Shown: positions 8,400 to 17,671, numbered from the stretch's first letter. The stretch is DNA of 57,660 bases from an uncultured Eggerthellaceae bacterium (GCA_934623455.1 CAKTVK010000001.1:1-57660); one strand, 5' to 3'. A program made the numbers and translations. The notes: a model not told the origin generated them from the sequence alone.

Positions 8400-10808
8400 G
8401 TGCTTGATTTAGATACGCTTAATGGTCCGCAGCGCGAAGCCGTGCTTGCCACGCAAGGTCCGCTTTTGGTTTTGGCGGGCGCTGGATCAGGTAAAACACG
8501 CGTGCTTACGTACCGCATTGCCCACATGATCGAAGACTGCGGCGTGAATCCGTGGGAGATTCTTGCCATCACATTTACGAACAAGGCGGCGGCGGAGATG
8601 CGCGAACGTTTGGGGCAGCTTATCGGTGCTTCGGCGCGCGGCATGTGGGTTTCCACGTTCCACAGCATGTGCGTGCGTATCCTTCGAGCAAATGCGCAGG
8701 TCATTGGCTTCACGCAAAACTTCACCATCTATGATGACAGCGATTCAAAGTCCCTGGTCAAAGATATCATGTACAACCTGGAGATTGACCCGAAACGTTA
8801 TCCGGTGAACACGATTCGCGGCAAGATTTCTCAGGCGAAAAACGAACTCATCAACCCGCTTGACTACCAGGAGCAGGCTGCCGACCCCATTACGAAAGTC
8901 ACGGCGCGCGTGTATCTTCAGCTGCAGGAGCGCTTGAAGCAGGCGAATGCGTTTGACTTCGATGACTTGCTGTTCTACACGTATCTGCTGTTCAAACACC
9001 ACGAAGACGTGCTGAGCGCGTATCAAGACCGCTTCCATTACCTGCTTATCGACGAATACCAAGACACGAATAAGGCGCAGTATGAAATCACGCGTTTCTT
9101 GGCGCGTCGCGATAAGAACATCATGGTGGTAGGCGACGATGATCAGTCCATTTATTCGTGGCGTGGTGCGGATATTCGCAACATCCTTGAGTTCGAAAAT
9201 GATTATCCCAACTGCAAAGTGGTGAAACTCGAAGAAAACTACCGCAGCGTGGGCAATATTCTGGAAGCCGCGAACTCCGTTATTGCGCACAACAAGAAAC
9301 GCAAGGAAAAGCGCCTGTTCACGTCGCAGGACAAGGGCGACAAGATTCAGGTTTACATGGCGTCGGACGGCCGCGATGAAGGCGTGTGGATTGCAAGCCA
9401 GATTGAAAAGCAGGTGCGTGCGGGTGCGAGCTACGATGACGTGGCCATTCTGTATCGCACGAACGCCCAATCGCGTTCTTTGGAAGATATGCTGCTGCGT
9501 GCGGGTATTCCGTACCGTATTGTGGGTGGCGTGAAGTTCTTCGAGCGTGCTGAAATCAAGGATCTTATGGCGTACCTCACGCTTATCGTAAATCCGGCGG
9601 ATGACATGTCGGCGCAGCGCGTTATCAACGTCCCGCGTCGCGGCATTGGCAAAACAACTGTTGATCATATTTCTGAACTTGCTTTTGACCAGCAGGTATC
9701 GTTTATGGATGCTGCAGCGCTTGCTGTGGCGGATTCAACGTTTCGTGCCAGCGTGCGCTCGGCGCTGGGTGGTTTCGTGTCGCTGATTGCCGAAGCAAGC
9801 ACCTATGAAGGCGATTTACGCAAGATTATCGAGATGGTGATCGACCGCACGGGCTTGGTTACAGCGCTTGAAGTGGAAAACACCACGGAATCACGCGCCC
9901 GCATTGAAAACATCAAAGAATTCTTGACGGTAGTGGATGAATTTGTGGCAACGCACGACGAAGACGATGCGCTGTTCGAGGCTCCTTCCACCGAAGACCT
10001 TTCCGCCGCCGATGCAGATGCGCTTCTTGCCGCTGATCAGGTAGAAGGTGCACTGTTTGATGCTTCTTCGTTCGATGAGGAAGCGCAGCCTGCACGCACG
10101 TTGCGTGGCGATTCTATGGCGGACTTCCTTGAGTGGGTGCGCTTGCGTACCGATTTGGATGCGCAGACCGAAGACGGCGCAACCGTAACGCTTATGACAG
10201 TCCATGCCGCTAAGGGCTTGGAGTTCGATACCGTGTTCGTGGCGGGCATGGAAGAGACTATTTTCCCGCATATGAATTCATCGTCCGATCCGGCGGGGAT
10301 CGAAGAAGAGCGCCGTTTGGCATATGTTGCTATTACGCGTGCGCGCAAAAAACTGTTCTTGACCTGCGCTGCTTCGCGCCAGCTTTTCGGCAACACGCAA
10401 AGCAATCCCGTTTCGCGCTTTATTGGTGAGATCCCCCAAGAGCTGCGCAAGACTTCCGGTTTGGGTTCCTCGGGCTTCTCGGGCACGGGATACGAAAAAC
10501 GTGGAAGCCGCCGCGGTATTTCCGGCTCCGGCTCCGAGGCAGGCGCGGGCCGCGTATTCGGCACGTCAAGCGCTTCAGGTTCGCGCAGGACGTCTTCTGT
10601 GACGCCGCGGGCAACGTCTGCCACATCGTTTAAGAAAGATGCGGCGAAAATGACGTTTGCGGTGGGTGATGTTGTTGACCATAAGACGTTTGGACGCGGC
10701 AAAGTAACGAAAATCGATGGCGATATGCTGCATATTTACTTTGCGAAGCTGCGTGAAACGAAAAAACTGCTGAAAGATTACGCGCCTATCGTGAAAATCG
10801 GCAGTTAA
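8400..10808 (+). CDS. pcrA: ATP-dependent DNA helicase, UvrD/PcrA type
   Basis: An 802-residue superfamily 1A 3'-5' helicase for nucleotide excision repair, mismatch repair and removal of recombination intermediates. Motifs in order: GAGSGKTRVLTYR (Walker A), FTNKAAAEMRER, DEYQDTN (motif II), GDDDQSIYSWRGAD (III), EENYRS, TVHAAKGLEFDTVF (V) and EERRLAYVAITRARKKL (VI). A Gly/Ser/Arg-rich linker of about 60 residues leads to a C-terminal Tudor-like domain (VGDVVDHKTFGRGKVTKI), known in PcrA to contact RNA polymerase. The start is GTG at 8400 after CGAGG; the gene lies 15 bp behind uppP. Confidence 0.96.
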   Translation: MLDLDTLNGPQREAVLATQGPLLVLAGAGSGKTRVLTYRIAHMIEDCGVNPWEILAITFTNKAAAEMRERLGQLIGASARGMWVSTFHSMCVRILRANAQVIGFTQNFTIYDDSDSKSLVKDIMYNLEIDPKRYPVNTIRGKISQAKNELINPLDYQEQAADPITKVTARVYLQLQERLKQANAFDFDDLLFYTYLLFKHHEDVLSAYQDRFHYLLIDEYQDTNKAQYEITRFLARRDKNIMVVGDDDQSIYSWRGADIRNILEFENDYPNCKVVKLEENYRSVGNILEAANSVIAHNKKRKEKRLFTSQDKGDKIQVYMASDGRDEGVWIASQIEKQVRAGASYDDVAILYRTNAQSRSLEDMLLRAGIPYRIVGGVKFFERAEIKDLMAYLTLIVNPADDMSAQRVINVPRRGIGKTTVDHISELAFDQQVSFMDAAALAVADSTFRASVRSALGGFVSLIAEASTYEGDLRKIIEMVIDRTGLVTALEVENTTESRARIENIKEFLTVVDEFVATHDEDDALFEAPSTEDLSAADADALLAADQVEGALFDASSFDEEAQPARTLRGDSMADFLEWVRLRTDLDAQTEDGATVTLMTVHAAKGLEFDTVFVAGMEETIFPHMNSSSDPAGIEEERRLAYVAITRARKKLFLTCAASRQLFGNTQSNPVSRFIGEIPQELRKTSGLGSSGFSGTGYEKRGSRRGISGSGSEAGAGRVFGTSSASGSRRTSSVTPRATSATSFKKDAAKMTFAVGDVVDHKTFGRGKVTKIDGDMLHIYFAKLRETKKLLKDYAPIVKIGS

Positions 10809-10878
10809 GCTGTTTTGCGAAAGATGGCGCAGGTTGCGCGGGCGAAATCGATCAGGCAAGCGATAAGGCGGAAAAACG

Positions 10879-11580
10879 ATGCTTTTCATTCTTACGGGCG
10901 TGATGCAAACGGGCAAGACGCGCTGGCTTGAGCGCCTTATTGAGCAGGTACGCGCATGCGACTTGCCTGTCTATGGCGTTGTTGCGCCTGGTCAGTGGAT
11001 TGACCATGGACCAGATGCGCTTGCGGGACAGCGTTTTGAGAAGTTACGGATAGACAACATTCTACTCCCTCAGAATGAGCGGATTACGTTCGCGCGGCGG
11101 CCCGATTTAGCTGAGCGGGATTGCGAAGGGGGCAATGCAAACAATGGGTCGAAGGACGCATTGACGCGCTGTTCGCAATCATCGCAAGCAAAGCTTGGCT
11201 GGGCGATAGATGACGCTGCGATTGACCAGGTGAACGCGCATTTTTGCACTTTATGCGCGCAAGCAAAAGATTGCATGCTTCCCGAAGATATAAAACGAGC
11301 TACGGGCATTACCGTGCAAGCCCCAAAGCACCCTGGCCTTTTAGTGATTGATGAGCTGGGCCCCTTGGAACTCTTGAAAAACGGCGGACTGACTAGCGCT
11401 ATGGATGTTTTATCGCAGGGTCCTTCGCCGCTTTGCGCTCATGCGCTTATCGTGGTGCGCGAGAGCTTGTGCGATACGGCAGCGCAGCGATTCGGCGATT
11501 GCTGGGATGGCGCTACGGCAATTTACCCGAGCGATGCAGCCTGCGACCAGGTGCTTTCGTGCCTTTATGGTAGCAAGTAG
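10879..11580 (+). CDS. P-loop NTPase of the THEP1/NTPase_1 family
   Basis: A 233-residue protein with Walker A GVMQTGKTRW (residues about 8-17) and Walker B LLVIDELGPLELL, the arrangement seen in THEP1-type nucleoside triphosphatases. The middle, about residues 60-130, is Cys/Asn-rich and poorly conserved, with a possible metal-binding pair (FCTLCAQAKDC). In anaerobes such NTPases are often found near molybdoenzyme or cofactor genes, but no role can be assigned. The start at 10879 follows GCGGAAAAACG, a weak ribosome site. It converges with the methyltransferase gene downstream. Confidence 0.7.
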   Translation: MLFILTGVMQTGKTRWLERLIEQVRACDLPVYGVVAPGQWIDHGPDALAGQRFEKLRIDNILLPQNERITFARRPDLAERDCEGGNANNGSKDALTRCSQSSQAKLGWAIDDAAIDQVNAHFCTLCAQAKDCMLPEDIKRATGITVQAPKHPGLLVIDELGPLELLKNGGLTSAMDVLSQGPSPLCAHALIVVRESLCDTAAQRFGDCWDGATAIYPSDAACDQVLSCLYGSK

Positions 11581-11631
11581 CGCCTCTGCGGCGAAAAGAA
11601 TTTGTTGCCGGTCTCTCGTTCCCGACTATAA

Positions 11632-11659
11632 ACGGACCCAGGACAATTCCTGGATCCGT
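11632..11659. terminator. Hairpin between convergent genes, probable bidirectional terminator
   Basis: ACGGACCCAGGA (11632-11643) pairs with TCCTGGATCCGT (11648-11659) with one mismatch around a 4-base loop. It lies between the NTPase gene and the opposite-strand methyltransferase gene. Flanking T runs are short on both strands, so termination efficiency is uncertain. Confidence 0.55.
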
Positions 11660-11684
11660 CAGAAAATGCAATGCTCAGATTTGC

Positions 11685-12629
11685 TTAGATTGCGTTATAC
11701 GTATCAAGCCTCTCAGTGTTCCACGAGATAAAAGCCCAGGTCACCGTACGTGGCTCCTTGAACGTGTACGTCGTTAGGCCCTCTTTTTCGCTTGCGTCTT
11801 CGACGGGCGCATTTTCTACCAAGTTAGTATCAAACCACACCTTCAAGCGCGCTTGCGCTTCAGCTTCATCGTGATCCGTGTTCGCCTTGAGTGCAGCTTC
11901 GAGCATGAGCTGAAGATTCTCCCAGGCTGCCTGCGGCGATTCGTAGGTGTCGTAGCGCGTGCTTTCGATGTAGCGTACCTCGGGCAGCGCGCCGAGCTGC
12001 ATCAGAATGTTTGTGGCGTACCAAAAATCGCGTCCCACCAGGGAATCAAAGCCAATAACGCGCATAATGCGATCATCGCAGCGCGGTGAATAGCTGGTGG
12101 CTAGGGTGATACAGCATTTCCTGCGTGCAATGGAGTTCAAGCGCAGCAGAGAGTTTTTCAGGTCGGACGTGGCAATCGAACGCGACGCAAACGCAACATC
12201 GCACGATTTCGGGAGAATCCCGGCAGCTTCCCAGTCGCCTTCCCAGCTTACTTGCTTCGCTTCAATGTTCGTAAGCCCCTGCTCGGCGGCATCGTTTTCT
12301 AGTCGATCAAGCATGCCGCGTGAGAAATCGGCGGCAAGAACGGGGTGTCCGGCCGCAGCGCAGGGAAGTGCAAGCGCTCCGTTTCCGCAGCCCATGTCGA
12401 AAACGCGTTCACCTGGCCGAAGATCCGCCAATTGCAAAAAGCTCAGCGCATAATCGTTTGGCTTGTCGTTTATGCCGAACGTTTTCGAACGTTCATCCCA
12501 GTAAGAGGCATCGTCTGCCGCTTCACGCTGCGCCTGCAGCTCGCGCCAAACGTGAGCCCAATCGGTTTTTTCCAGCGAGTCAATTGGCGTTGCATGCGTA
12601 GTTTCCTGTACATTTATTTGTTCGTTCAT
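11685..12629 (-). CDS. Class I SAM-dependent methyltransferase, substrate unknown
   Basis: A 314-residue protein. Motif I, VFDMGCGNGALALP, and the acidic residue at the end of the next strand (VLAADFS) define the SAM-binding Rossmann fold; the C-terminal third (from about residue 200) has no recognisable motif and may choose the substrate. The ATG at 12629 is preferred over the one at 12662 because AAGGAAAG lies 7-8 bases upstream of it. The gene stands alone on the minus strand, divergent from thyX. Small-molecule methylation is most likely; nothing in the neighbourhood specifies the target. Confidence 0.8.
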   Translation of the reverse strand: MNEQINVQETTHATPIDSLEKTDWAHVWRELQAQREAADDASYWDERSKTFGINDKPNDYALSFLQLADLRPGERVFDMGCGNGALALPCAAAGHPVLAADFSRGMLDRLENDAAEQGLTNIEAKQVSWEGDWEAAGILPKSCDVAFASRSIATSDLKNSLLRLNSIARRKCCITLATSYSPRCDDRIMRVIGFDSLVGRDFWYATNILMQLGALPEVRYIESTRYDTYESPQAAWENLQLMLEAALKANTDHDEAEAQARLKVWFDTNLVENAPVEDASEKEGLTTYTFKEPRTVTWAFISWNTERLDTYNAI

Positions 12630-12908
12630 CGTATTGCTTTCCTTGTGACGTGTCTTTTGCATCGATGCAGGTATACTTTGCTACGATACCATGAAATTGC
12701 TTATTCACCGCGCTTCTTTATCCTTGACCGACGCATTTATTTTCGGTTAATTATAATTGCTGTGGCGTAATTTGCGGTATTGTTGCGGGTGTCGGCAACG
12801 CAGTGAAGCCGTGCCCATTCAAGGGAAGCCGTTGATGGAGTGGCCTTGTGGTTGCGCTTATTCGACGCGCTTCGATTGTGATGACCTTTCGAATAGAAAC
12901 GAGCAACC

Positions 12909-13580
12909 ATGAACGTTGAACTTCTCTATTGCACGCCTAATCCCGAGCGCGCCATCGCGACTGCCGCGCGTCTTTGCTATGCTCCCGTTGGGGCAAAAAA
13001 GTTGCTGGAAACCATGACGCCTGAACAGGAGAATCGCGTTCTGTCCACCATTTTGGAGTCGGGACATTACTCCACGTTGGAGCATGCGAGCTTCACGTTT
13101 GCGATCGATGGCGTTTCACGCGCGCTTACGCACCAGTTGGTGCGCCATCGCGTTGCCAGCTACAACCAGCAAAGCCAGCGCTACGTGAAGTATGGCAACG
13201 GCATAGAAACGGTCACGCCGGAAAGCGTTTCAGAAAATGCCGAAGCAAAGACAGTCTTCGACGAAGCGATTGCCTCGGTGACGGATGCGTATAAAAAGCT
13301 GCTTGACCTGGGCATTCCTGCCGAGGACGCACGTTTTCTGCTGCCGAATGCCGCCGAGACGAAAATCGTGGTAACCATGAATGCGCGCGAGCTGCTTCAT
13401 TTCTTCAATCACCGCTGCTGCAATCGCGCTCAGTGGGAGATTCGCGAAATGGCATGGCGCATGGTCGAGTTGGTGAAGCCGCTGGCGCCGCGCGTGTTTG
13501 CGAAAGCGGGCGCTCCGTGCGTATCGGGTCCGTGCCCAGAAGGAAAAATGTGCTGCGGCAATCCGTATCCGCGCGCGTAA
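12909..13580 (+). CDS. thyX: FAD-dependent thymidylate synthase
   Basis: A 223-residue flavoenzyme that makes dTMP from dUMP using methylene-tetrahydrofolate as carbon donor and reduced FAD as reductant. The diagnostic ThyX motif RHRxxSxNxxSxRY is intact (RHRVASYNQQSQRY), as are the C-terminal HFFNHRCCNRAQWEIR and the Cys-rich end CVSGPCPEGKMCCG. The start at 12909 has only a poor ribosome site (GAAACGAG), possibly meaning low or regulated translation; 12630-12908 upstream holds the divergent control region. Its product is phosphorylated by the thymidylate kinase at 21.8 kb. Confidence 0.96.
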   Translation: MNVELLYCTPNPERAIATAARLCYAPVGAKKLLETMTPEQENRVLSTILESGHYSTLEHASFTFAIDGVSRALTHQLVRHRVASYNQQSQRYVKYGNGIETVTPESVSENAEAKTVFDEAIASVTDAYKKLLDLGIPAEDARFLLPNAAETKIVVTMNARELLHFFNHRCCNRAQWEIREMAWRMVELVKPLAPRVFAKAGAPCVSGPCPEGKMCCGNPYPRA

Positions 13581-13654
13581 GGTGCGCTGATATTGGGCGT
13601 ATGACCTGTATTTTCAGGATAACACTTTATTTATAAGGAAGCGTAATCGTTTGT

Positions 13655-14896
13655 ATGGCAACTGATAAAAAGGAAAGCGATCTTTCGCGGGCTTTTTCCG
13701 AAGATGGTGCGCTGAAAACCCACGTGGGCGGTCAGGCGCTGCTTGAGGGTGTAATGATGCGCGGCAAGTTCAACTGGGCGGTTGCGGTGCGCACGCCCGA
13801 AGGCGACATCTATACCGAGGAGCACGAACTTACATCGGGGAAAAAGCACGCGTGGATGCGCTGGCCTTTCGTGCGCGGTTGCGTGGCGCTTGTGCAGTCG
13901 TTGATTCTGGGCTTCAAGGCGCTAGAAATCGCTGCGAATCATGCATATGACGACGAGGAAGAAGAAACTGCGGAAGGGGAGTCTGCTGCGCCGATTCTTG
14001 ATGAGGCGCAGACGAACGGCAAACCCGAGACATCCGATGCAGCCGCGGCAATTGACGTTGAACAGGGCGGCGGCCAAAACGCTGAGCGGATTGACGCGCC
14101 GACCGCCGATTCAGAATCAGAACAAGACGCTACGCAGACCGCCGAGCCAGAATCCGAACAAGAATCCGAATCAGCTGCTAATCAAAACCCCGAACAGGAA
14201 AAAGAGCCGTTCTTCGGTAAAGCTGAAATGGCAATTTCTATGGGCTTGGGCTTGCTTTTGGGCGTTGGTTTGTTTATTGTGGCGCCTGCCTTCATCACAA
14301 ACTTCGTTGTAGGCGAATACGATACGTCACCCGTTGCGTGGAATATCGTAGACGGCTTGATTCGCGTGGCGGTTTTCGTGTTCTACATTTGGCTGATTGG
14401 TCGCATGTCCGATATTAAGCGCATGTTCAGCTACCACGGAGCCGAGCATAAAACGATCCATTGCTTTGAGCACGGCCTGCCGCTTACGCCCGAAAACGCG
14501 CGCCGTTTTCCCTGCTTGCACGTGCGTTGCGGCACGGCGTTTCTGATCATGGTCATGATTATTGCCATCTTCGTGTATACCGCTATTCCGCTGAGTGCGC
14601 TGTTTGGCGCCTGGGGTGTTCCCGATGGCGCACCAAAGTTGGCTCTGGTCATTTTGACGCGCATTATCTTCATGCCGGTTATCGCAGGCATCTCATATGA
14701 AATCACCGTGAAATGGGCGGGCACGCACCCCGAAAACCCCCTGGTCAAAGTCATTTTGTGGCCTGGTTTGCAAATGCAGTGCCTGACCACGAACGAGCCT
14801 GACGACAGCATGCTTGAATGCGCTATTGCCGCCATGCAACTCGTCCTTGACCGCGAGTCCGAAGAAGCCCAGAAAGCTCCTGCTGCGAAATTGTGA
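13655..14896 (+). CDS. DUF1385 (YqhQ-type) membrane protein with acidic insert
   Basis: A 413-residue protein. The N-terminal GGQALLEGVMMRG and the later SYHGAEHKTIHCFEHG, FPCLHVRCGTAFL and GLQMQCLTTNEPDD are hallmark DUF1385 segments; the His/Glu/Cys-rich motifs suggest a metal-dependent site at the membrane. About five hydrophobic segments are visible. Between residues about 100 and 185 lies a low-complexity insert rich in Glu, Gln, Ala and Ser (repeated ESEQ units), likely disordered. The ATG at 13655 follows AAGGAAG. B. subtilis YqhQ is the named relative; its biochemical role is not established. Confidence 0.88.
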   Translation: MATDKKESDLSRAFSEDGALKTHVGGQALLEGVMMRGKFNWAVAVRTPEGDIYTEEHELTSGKKHAWMRWPFVRGCVALVQSLILGFKALEIAANHAYDDEEEETAEGESAAPILDEAQTNGKPETSDAAAAIDVEQGGGQNAERIDAPTADSESEQDATQTAEPESEQESESAANQNPEQEKEPFFGKAEMAISMGLGLLLGVGLFIVAPAFITNFVVGEYDTSPVAWNIVDGLIRVAVFVFYIWLIGRMSDIKRMFSYHGAEHKTIHCFEHGLPLTPENARRFPCLHVRCGTAFLIMVMIIAIFVYTAIPLSALFGAWGVPDGAPKLALVILTRIIFMPVIAGISYEITVKWAGTHPENPLVKVILWPGLQMQCLTTNEPDDSMLECAIAAMQLVLDRESEEAQKAPAAKL

Positions 14897-14914
14897 ACAC
14901 TACAGCATTTTATT

Positions 14915-16243
14915 TTAAATAAATCGTGTCATATAAGTAGGCATGCACGTAATAGAGCCGTCTTTGCGCAGGTCTTTCGTGTACACCAGATAAGCAGCGC
15001 CAACTCTTGACGGATATTTTTCAAGGAATGCATCGAGCGAAGCGTGGGTTTTATATCCAGAGGATTTTACTTCAACAGGGCATATCTTCTTTCCCCGGGA
15101 AAGCACGAAGTCTATTTCGTAATTCCTATTCGCATCCTCTTTAGACCATGTGTGATAAAAAAGACCGTTTCCGCTGGCAACAAGCTCTTGCGCTACCACG
15201 TTCTCATAGACTGCTCCTAGATTGACAGGTAGTCTATCTGCTAAAAGCGATTCGTATATAACGTTTTCGGTTACATCGGCATCCTTGAACATCAAGGTTA
15301 CAAAAAGACCTGTGTCGGCAAGGTAGAGCTTGAATTTCTCGAGATCGATGGTAGCTGACATGCCTACGTTTGGGTCGTCGGCATGATATGCGGCGAGCAC
15401 CGTTTTTGAAGCCAGCAACTCCGCCAGCTCTTCGGGTATGTCAGATGCCTGTCGATTCGAAAGTACGCTGGAAACATGATAGCGAGACGATTTTTTTGCA
15501 AGCTGCGCGGGGATGGCATCGAATAGACGCGAGAGGGCTCCGCTTGGACTTATCTTGTGAAAATCATCTTCGTAAAGGGAGATAATGTCCCTTTTTATCG
15601 CATCAACTTCTGCAAGATTGTTTGTTTCGAGATACGTTTTAACGGCTTGGGGCATTCCGCCCACGAGCATGTAGAGACGAAAATCTCGCATAAGCTTGCG
15701 ATTCGTTTGGTCGCCAAGAGAGAGGTGCGATTCGAAGGCTTGCTGAAGCAGCGGTAGAGTTGCTTCGTCGTCGCAGGCCCAACGGAATTCCTCGAAATCC
15801 ATAGGTCGCATTGGCACCTTACGCTCTTCACTCGGGAGAACAATTCCTTCGATGTTTTTTTTGATAGAGAGAAGGGAGCCTGTTTCAAGATAATCATAAC
15901 GACCATCTGCTACAAGATGCTTTATTGCTTGTCTTGCGTTGGGGCATAATTGAACCTCGTCGAAGACTATGAGCGAGTCTCGTTCAAAAAGGCGAGTATT
16001 GTACTGCAATTGTAATTGCAAAAAAAGGTAATCTAGGTCAGATAGGTCTTCAAAAAGATCGCGTACTGCCTTGGAAGCTCGCGAGAAATCAATGATTATG
16101 TGACTGCGATATTCGTTGCGGGCAAACTCAGCAGCAATCGTAGATTTGCCCACGCGTCGAGCTCCTTCAATAAGTAAAGCTGTTTTTCCTTGTGATGTGT
16201 TCTTCCAGTCAAGAAGTGCTTTATATATTTTTCGCGTAAACAT
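14915..16243 (-). CDS. AAA-type ATPase with DUF4143 domain
   Basis: A 442-residue protein of the archaeal-ATPase-like family common in host-associated anaerobes. It starts RKIYKALLDWKN, has Walker A EGARRVGKSTIA (about residues 25-36), Walker B SLIVFDEVQLCP, and a C-terminal DUF4143 region with the nuclease-like pattern NYEIDFVLSRGKKICPVEVKSSGYK, which resembles a PD-(D/E)xK core (E-D-EVK). Biological role is unknown. The ribosome site is poor (GCAGG). Three identical 18-base repeats lie just upstream. It abuts the DUF1385 gene tail to tail, with 18 bp between stops. The local sequence is more AT-rich than neighbours, hinting at acquisition. Confidence 0.85.
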   Translation of the reverse strand: MFTRKIYKALLDWKNTSQGKTALLIEGARRVGKSTIAAEFARNEYRSHIIIDFSRASKAVRDLFEDLSDLDYLFLQLQLQYNTRLFERDSLIVFDEVQLCPNARQAIKHLVADGRYDYLETGSLLSIKKNIEGIVLPSEERKVPMRPMDFEEFRWACDDEATLPLLQQAFESHLSLGDQTNRKLMRDFRLYMLVGGMPQAVKTYLETNNLAEVDAIKRDIISLYEDDFHKISPSGALSRLFDAIPAQLAKKSSRYHVSSVLSNRQASDIPEELAELLASKTVLAAYHADDPNVGMSATIDLEKFKLYLADTGLFVTLMFKDADVTENVIYESLLADRLPVNLGAVYENVVAQELVASGNGLFYHTWSKEDANRNYEIDFVLSRGKKICPVEVKSSGYKTHASLDAFLEKYPSRVGAAYLVYTKDLRKDGSITCMPTYMTRFI

Positions 16244-16262
16244 ACAATTTACCTGCGCTTTT

Positions 16263-16346
16263 CCGAAATCCGCACTTTTTATATAGACAATTATACCGAA
16301 ATCCGCACTTTTTATTTAGCTGATTAACCCGAAATCCGCACTTTTT
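16263..16346. repeat. Three direct repeats with a 33-bp period upstream of the ATPase gene
   Basis: CCGAAATCCGCACTTTTT occurs exactly three times, at 16263-16280, 16296-16313 and 16329-16346, each separated by a different 15-base AT-rich spacer. The 33-bp period is close to three helical turns. The array ends about 20 bases upstream of the minus-strand ATPase start. Three units with 15-base spacers are too short for a CRISPR array; an operator array or a site for the ATPase itself is more likely. Confidence 0.85.
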
Positions 16347-16395
16347 GAAGATAGCGTGTCTACCAAAATGACTTTTGCATCTCGAAAAGCTGCCG

Positions 16396-17313
16396 TTACT
16401 TATCGGTCTGGATAAGGGCTTCTTGGGGGTCGATGTTGCGCAGCAGGGAAGAGTTGTCGAAGAGCGCGGAACATATGAGATCTTCCCGATTGAGTTCGTT
16501 GCATTTGAATCCAAGCAGATTTTCGCAGAACGCAACTAGATAACGGTCATCAGGGAAAATGCCAGCCGCTGCGTTTCGGTACATCGCCCGAACAAGTGCA
16601 TCGCGATAGTAGCGCGCATGTTGAGCAAACGGCTCGTTTTCAACCTGAAATCCCAGATAGTTTAGATAGAGCTCGGAGAACACAGCGATAGTGCGCGTGT
16701 TTCCTTCATAGAAGGGGTGGATTTGCCACAAGAAGCTCATAGTATGGCAAAAGCTTTTCAGCTCATCGTTGGTAAACGCTCCATACGACTTTGCGGCTTC
16801 ACTTGCGAATGCACCCTTTAAGGACATGTCGTATGTCAAGGGATCTGCATATAGAACGCTGTCGCCGTTAAGAATTTCTTCCTGTTTTATCGTGCGCTCT
16901 GTTTTGAATCTGCCAGCATGGTAAACAGCCTGGTCAAGGTCTTGGAAAAGATAACGATGGATATCAACAAGCATTTCTGGTGCAAGATAGAATGCACCGC
17001 GCGCAAGCAGTTCGACAATGCGCTGGCTTACCAAGTCGGCCTCTTCGAAGTCTTTGTGGCTGTCGCTTTCGACACCGCCTTTCCACCCATCGCTTTTGGC
17101 GGAATGGTAAGTGCGAATAAGCCCTCCCACGTCTTCGAGTGATTTTTCACCTGAAATATAAGATTGCGCCTGGTCTTCCAGATACTTTGACACATGCAGC
17201 CCGTCAACGGCTTGCAAACCAATAGCAACCGCCCAATAATGCTTGCGCTGGGCTTCTGAGGTGTGCTCCGCAGGACGCAGGTAAGCGAAGTTATCAAGGC
17301 TATCGGCAGACAT
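16396..17313 (-). CDS. Fic family protein with N-terminal VbhA-like helix region
   Basis: A 305-residue protein with the Fic core motif HPFYEGNTRT (consensus HxFxEGNxR), which transfers AMP or another nucleotide-linked group to a hydroxyl of a target protein. Residues about 30-70 (KYLEDQAQSYISGEKSLEDV) resemble the VbhA-type antitoxin fold fused in front of many Fic domains. The preceding helix reads LQAVDG, where the inhibitory motif would be (S/T)xxxEG, so both key residues are changed if the alignment is right. AAGGAG precedes the ATG at 17313. It lies 150 bp upstream of the ATPase gene on the same strand, with the repeat array between. Confidence 0.88.
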   Translation of the reverse strand: MSADSLDNFAYLRPAEHTSEAQRKHYWAVAIGLQAVDGLHVSKYLEDQAQSYISGEKSLEDVGGLIRTYHSAKSDGWKGGVESDSHKDFEEADLVSQRIVELLARGAFYLAPEMLVDIHRYLFQDLDQAVYHAGRFKTERTIKQEEILNGDSVLYADPLTYDMSLKGAFASEAAKSYGAFTNDELKSFCHTMSFLWQIHPFYEGNTRTIAVFSELYLNYLGFQVENEPFAQHARYYRDALVRAMYRNAAAGIFPDDRYLVAFCENLLGFKCNELNREDLICSALFDNSSLLRNIDPQEALIQTDK

Positions 17314-17671
17314 GCAGGCTCCTTACGTATCCAGGGGTCAACTTCTTATACTTGCAAAGATTTTAGCGCATTCCCTGCTTGAGGATCAGTTTTCGATAAA
17401 AAGACCCTTCTCTTCCAAGGCTTTTCGAGCATGCGATTTTTAGCGTGGATTTGGCGGAAGAAGTACAGATTCATGACAAATCCCGATAACAATTGAGCGA
17501 CAGCGCAAAAAATCGTGTATCCTTACGAAGCGTGCTGGAGCTCTTGCGCCTTTTGGCATGAGAAACTGCCCAGCAACGCATGAAAGAAGATCCCCGCACA
17601 CGTTAATAAACAAGGGGTTTCGTGTGAAGGCGCGGGCTGAGAGATGCCCGCATGAGACAAAGGAGCGCCAC
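17314..17671. promoter_or_regulatory. Divergent intergenic region with a structured topA leader
   Basis: There is no gene in these 358 bases, which must hold the start regions of both the Fic gene (minus) and topA (plus). The last 80 bases can fold: CACACG (17597-17602) with CGTGTG (17621-17626), and GCGGGC (17632-17637) with GCCCGC (17646-17651) just before the AAAGGAG ribosome site. CCCC (17592-17595) could also pair with GGGG (17614-17617) inside the first loop, a pseudoknot. No known riboswitch class was recognised. Confidence 0.4.

Noticed and set aside
15855..15862. A T8 run in the DUF4143 ATPase gene as a phase-variation site
   Set aside because: It encodes two lysines and an asparagine in an AT-rich gene, where such runs are ordinary.
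16263..16346. The triple repeat as a short CRISPR array
   Set aside because: Repeats of 18 and spacers of 15 bases are both too short, and there is no cas gene in the window.
17632..17651. CTGAGA in the topA leader as a TPP riboswitch
   Set aside because: The rest of the conserved thi-box core is missing; only a simple stem is present.
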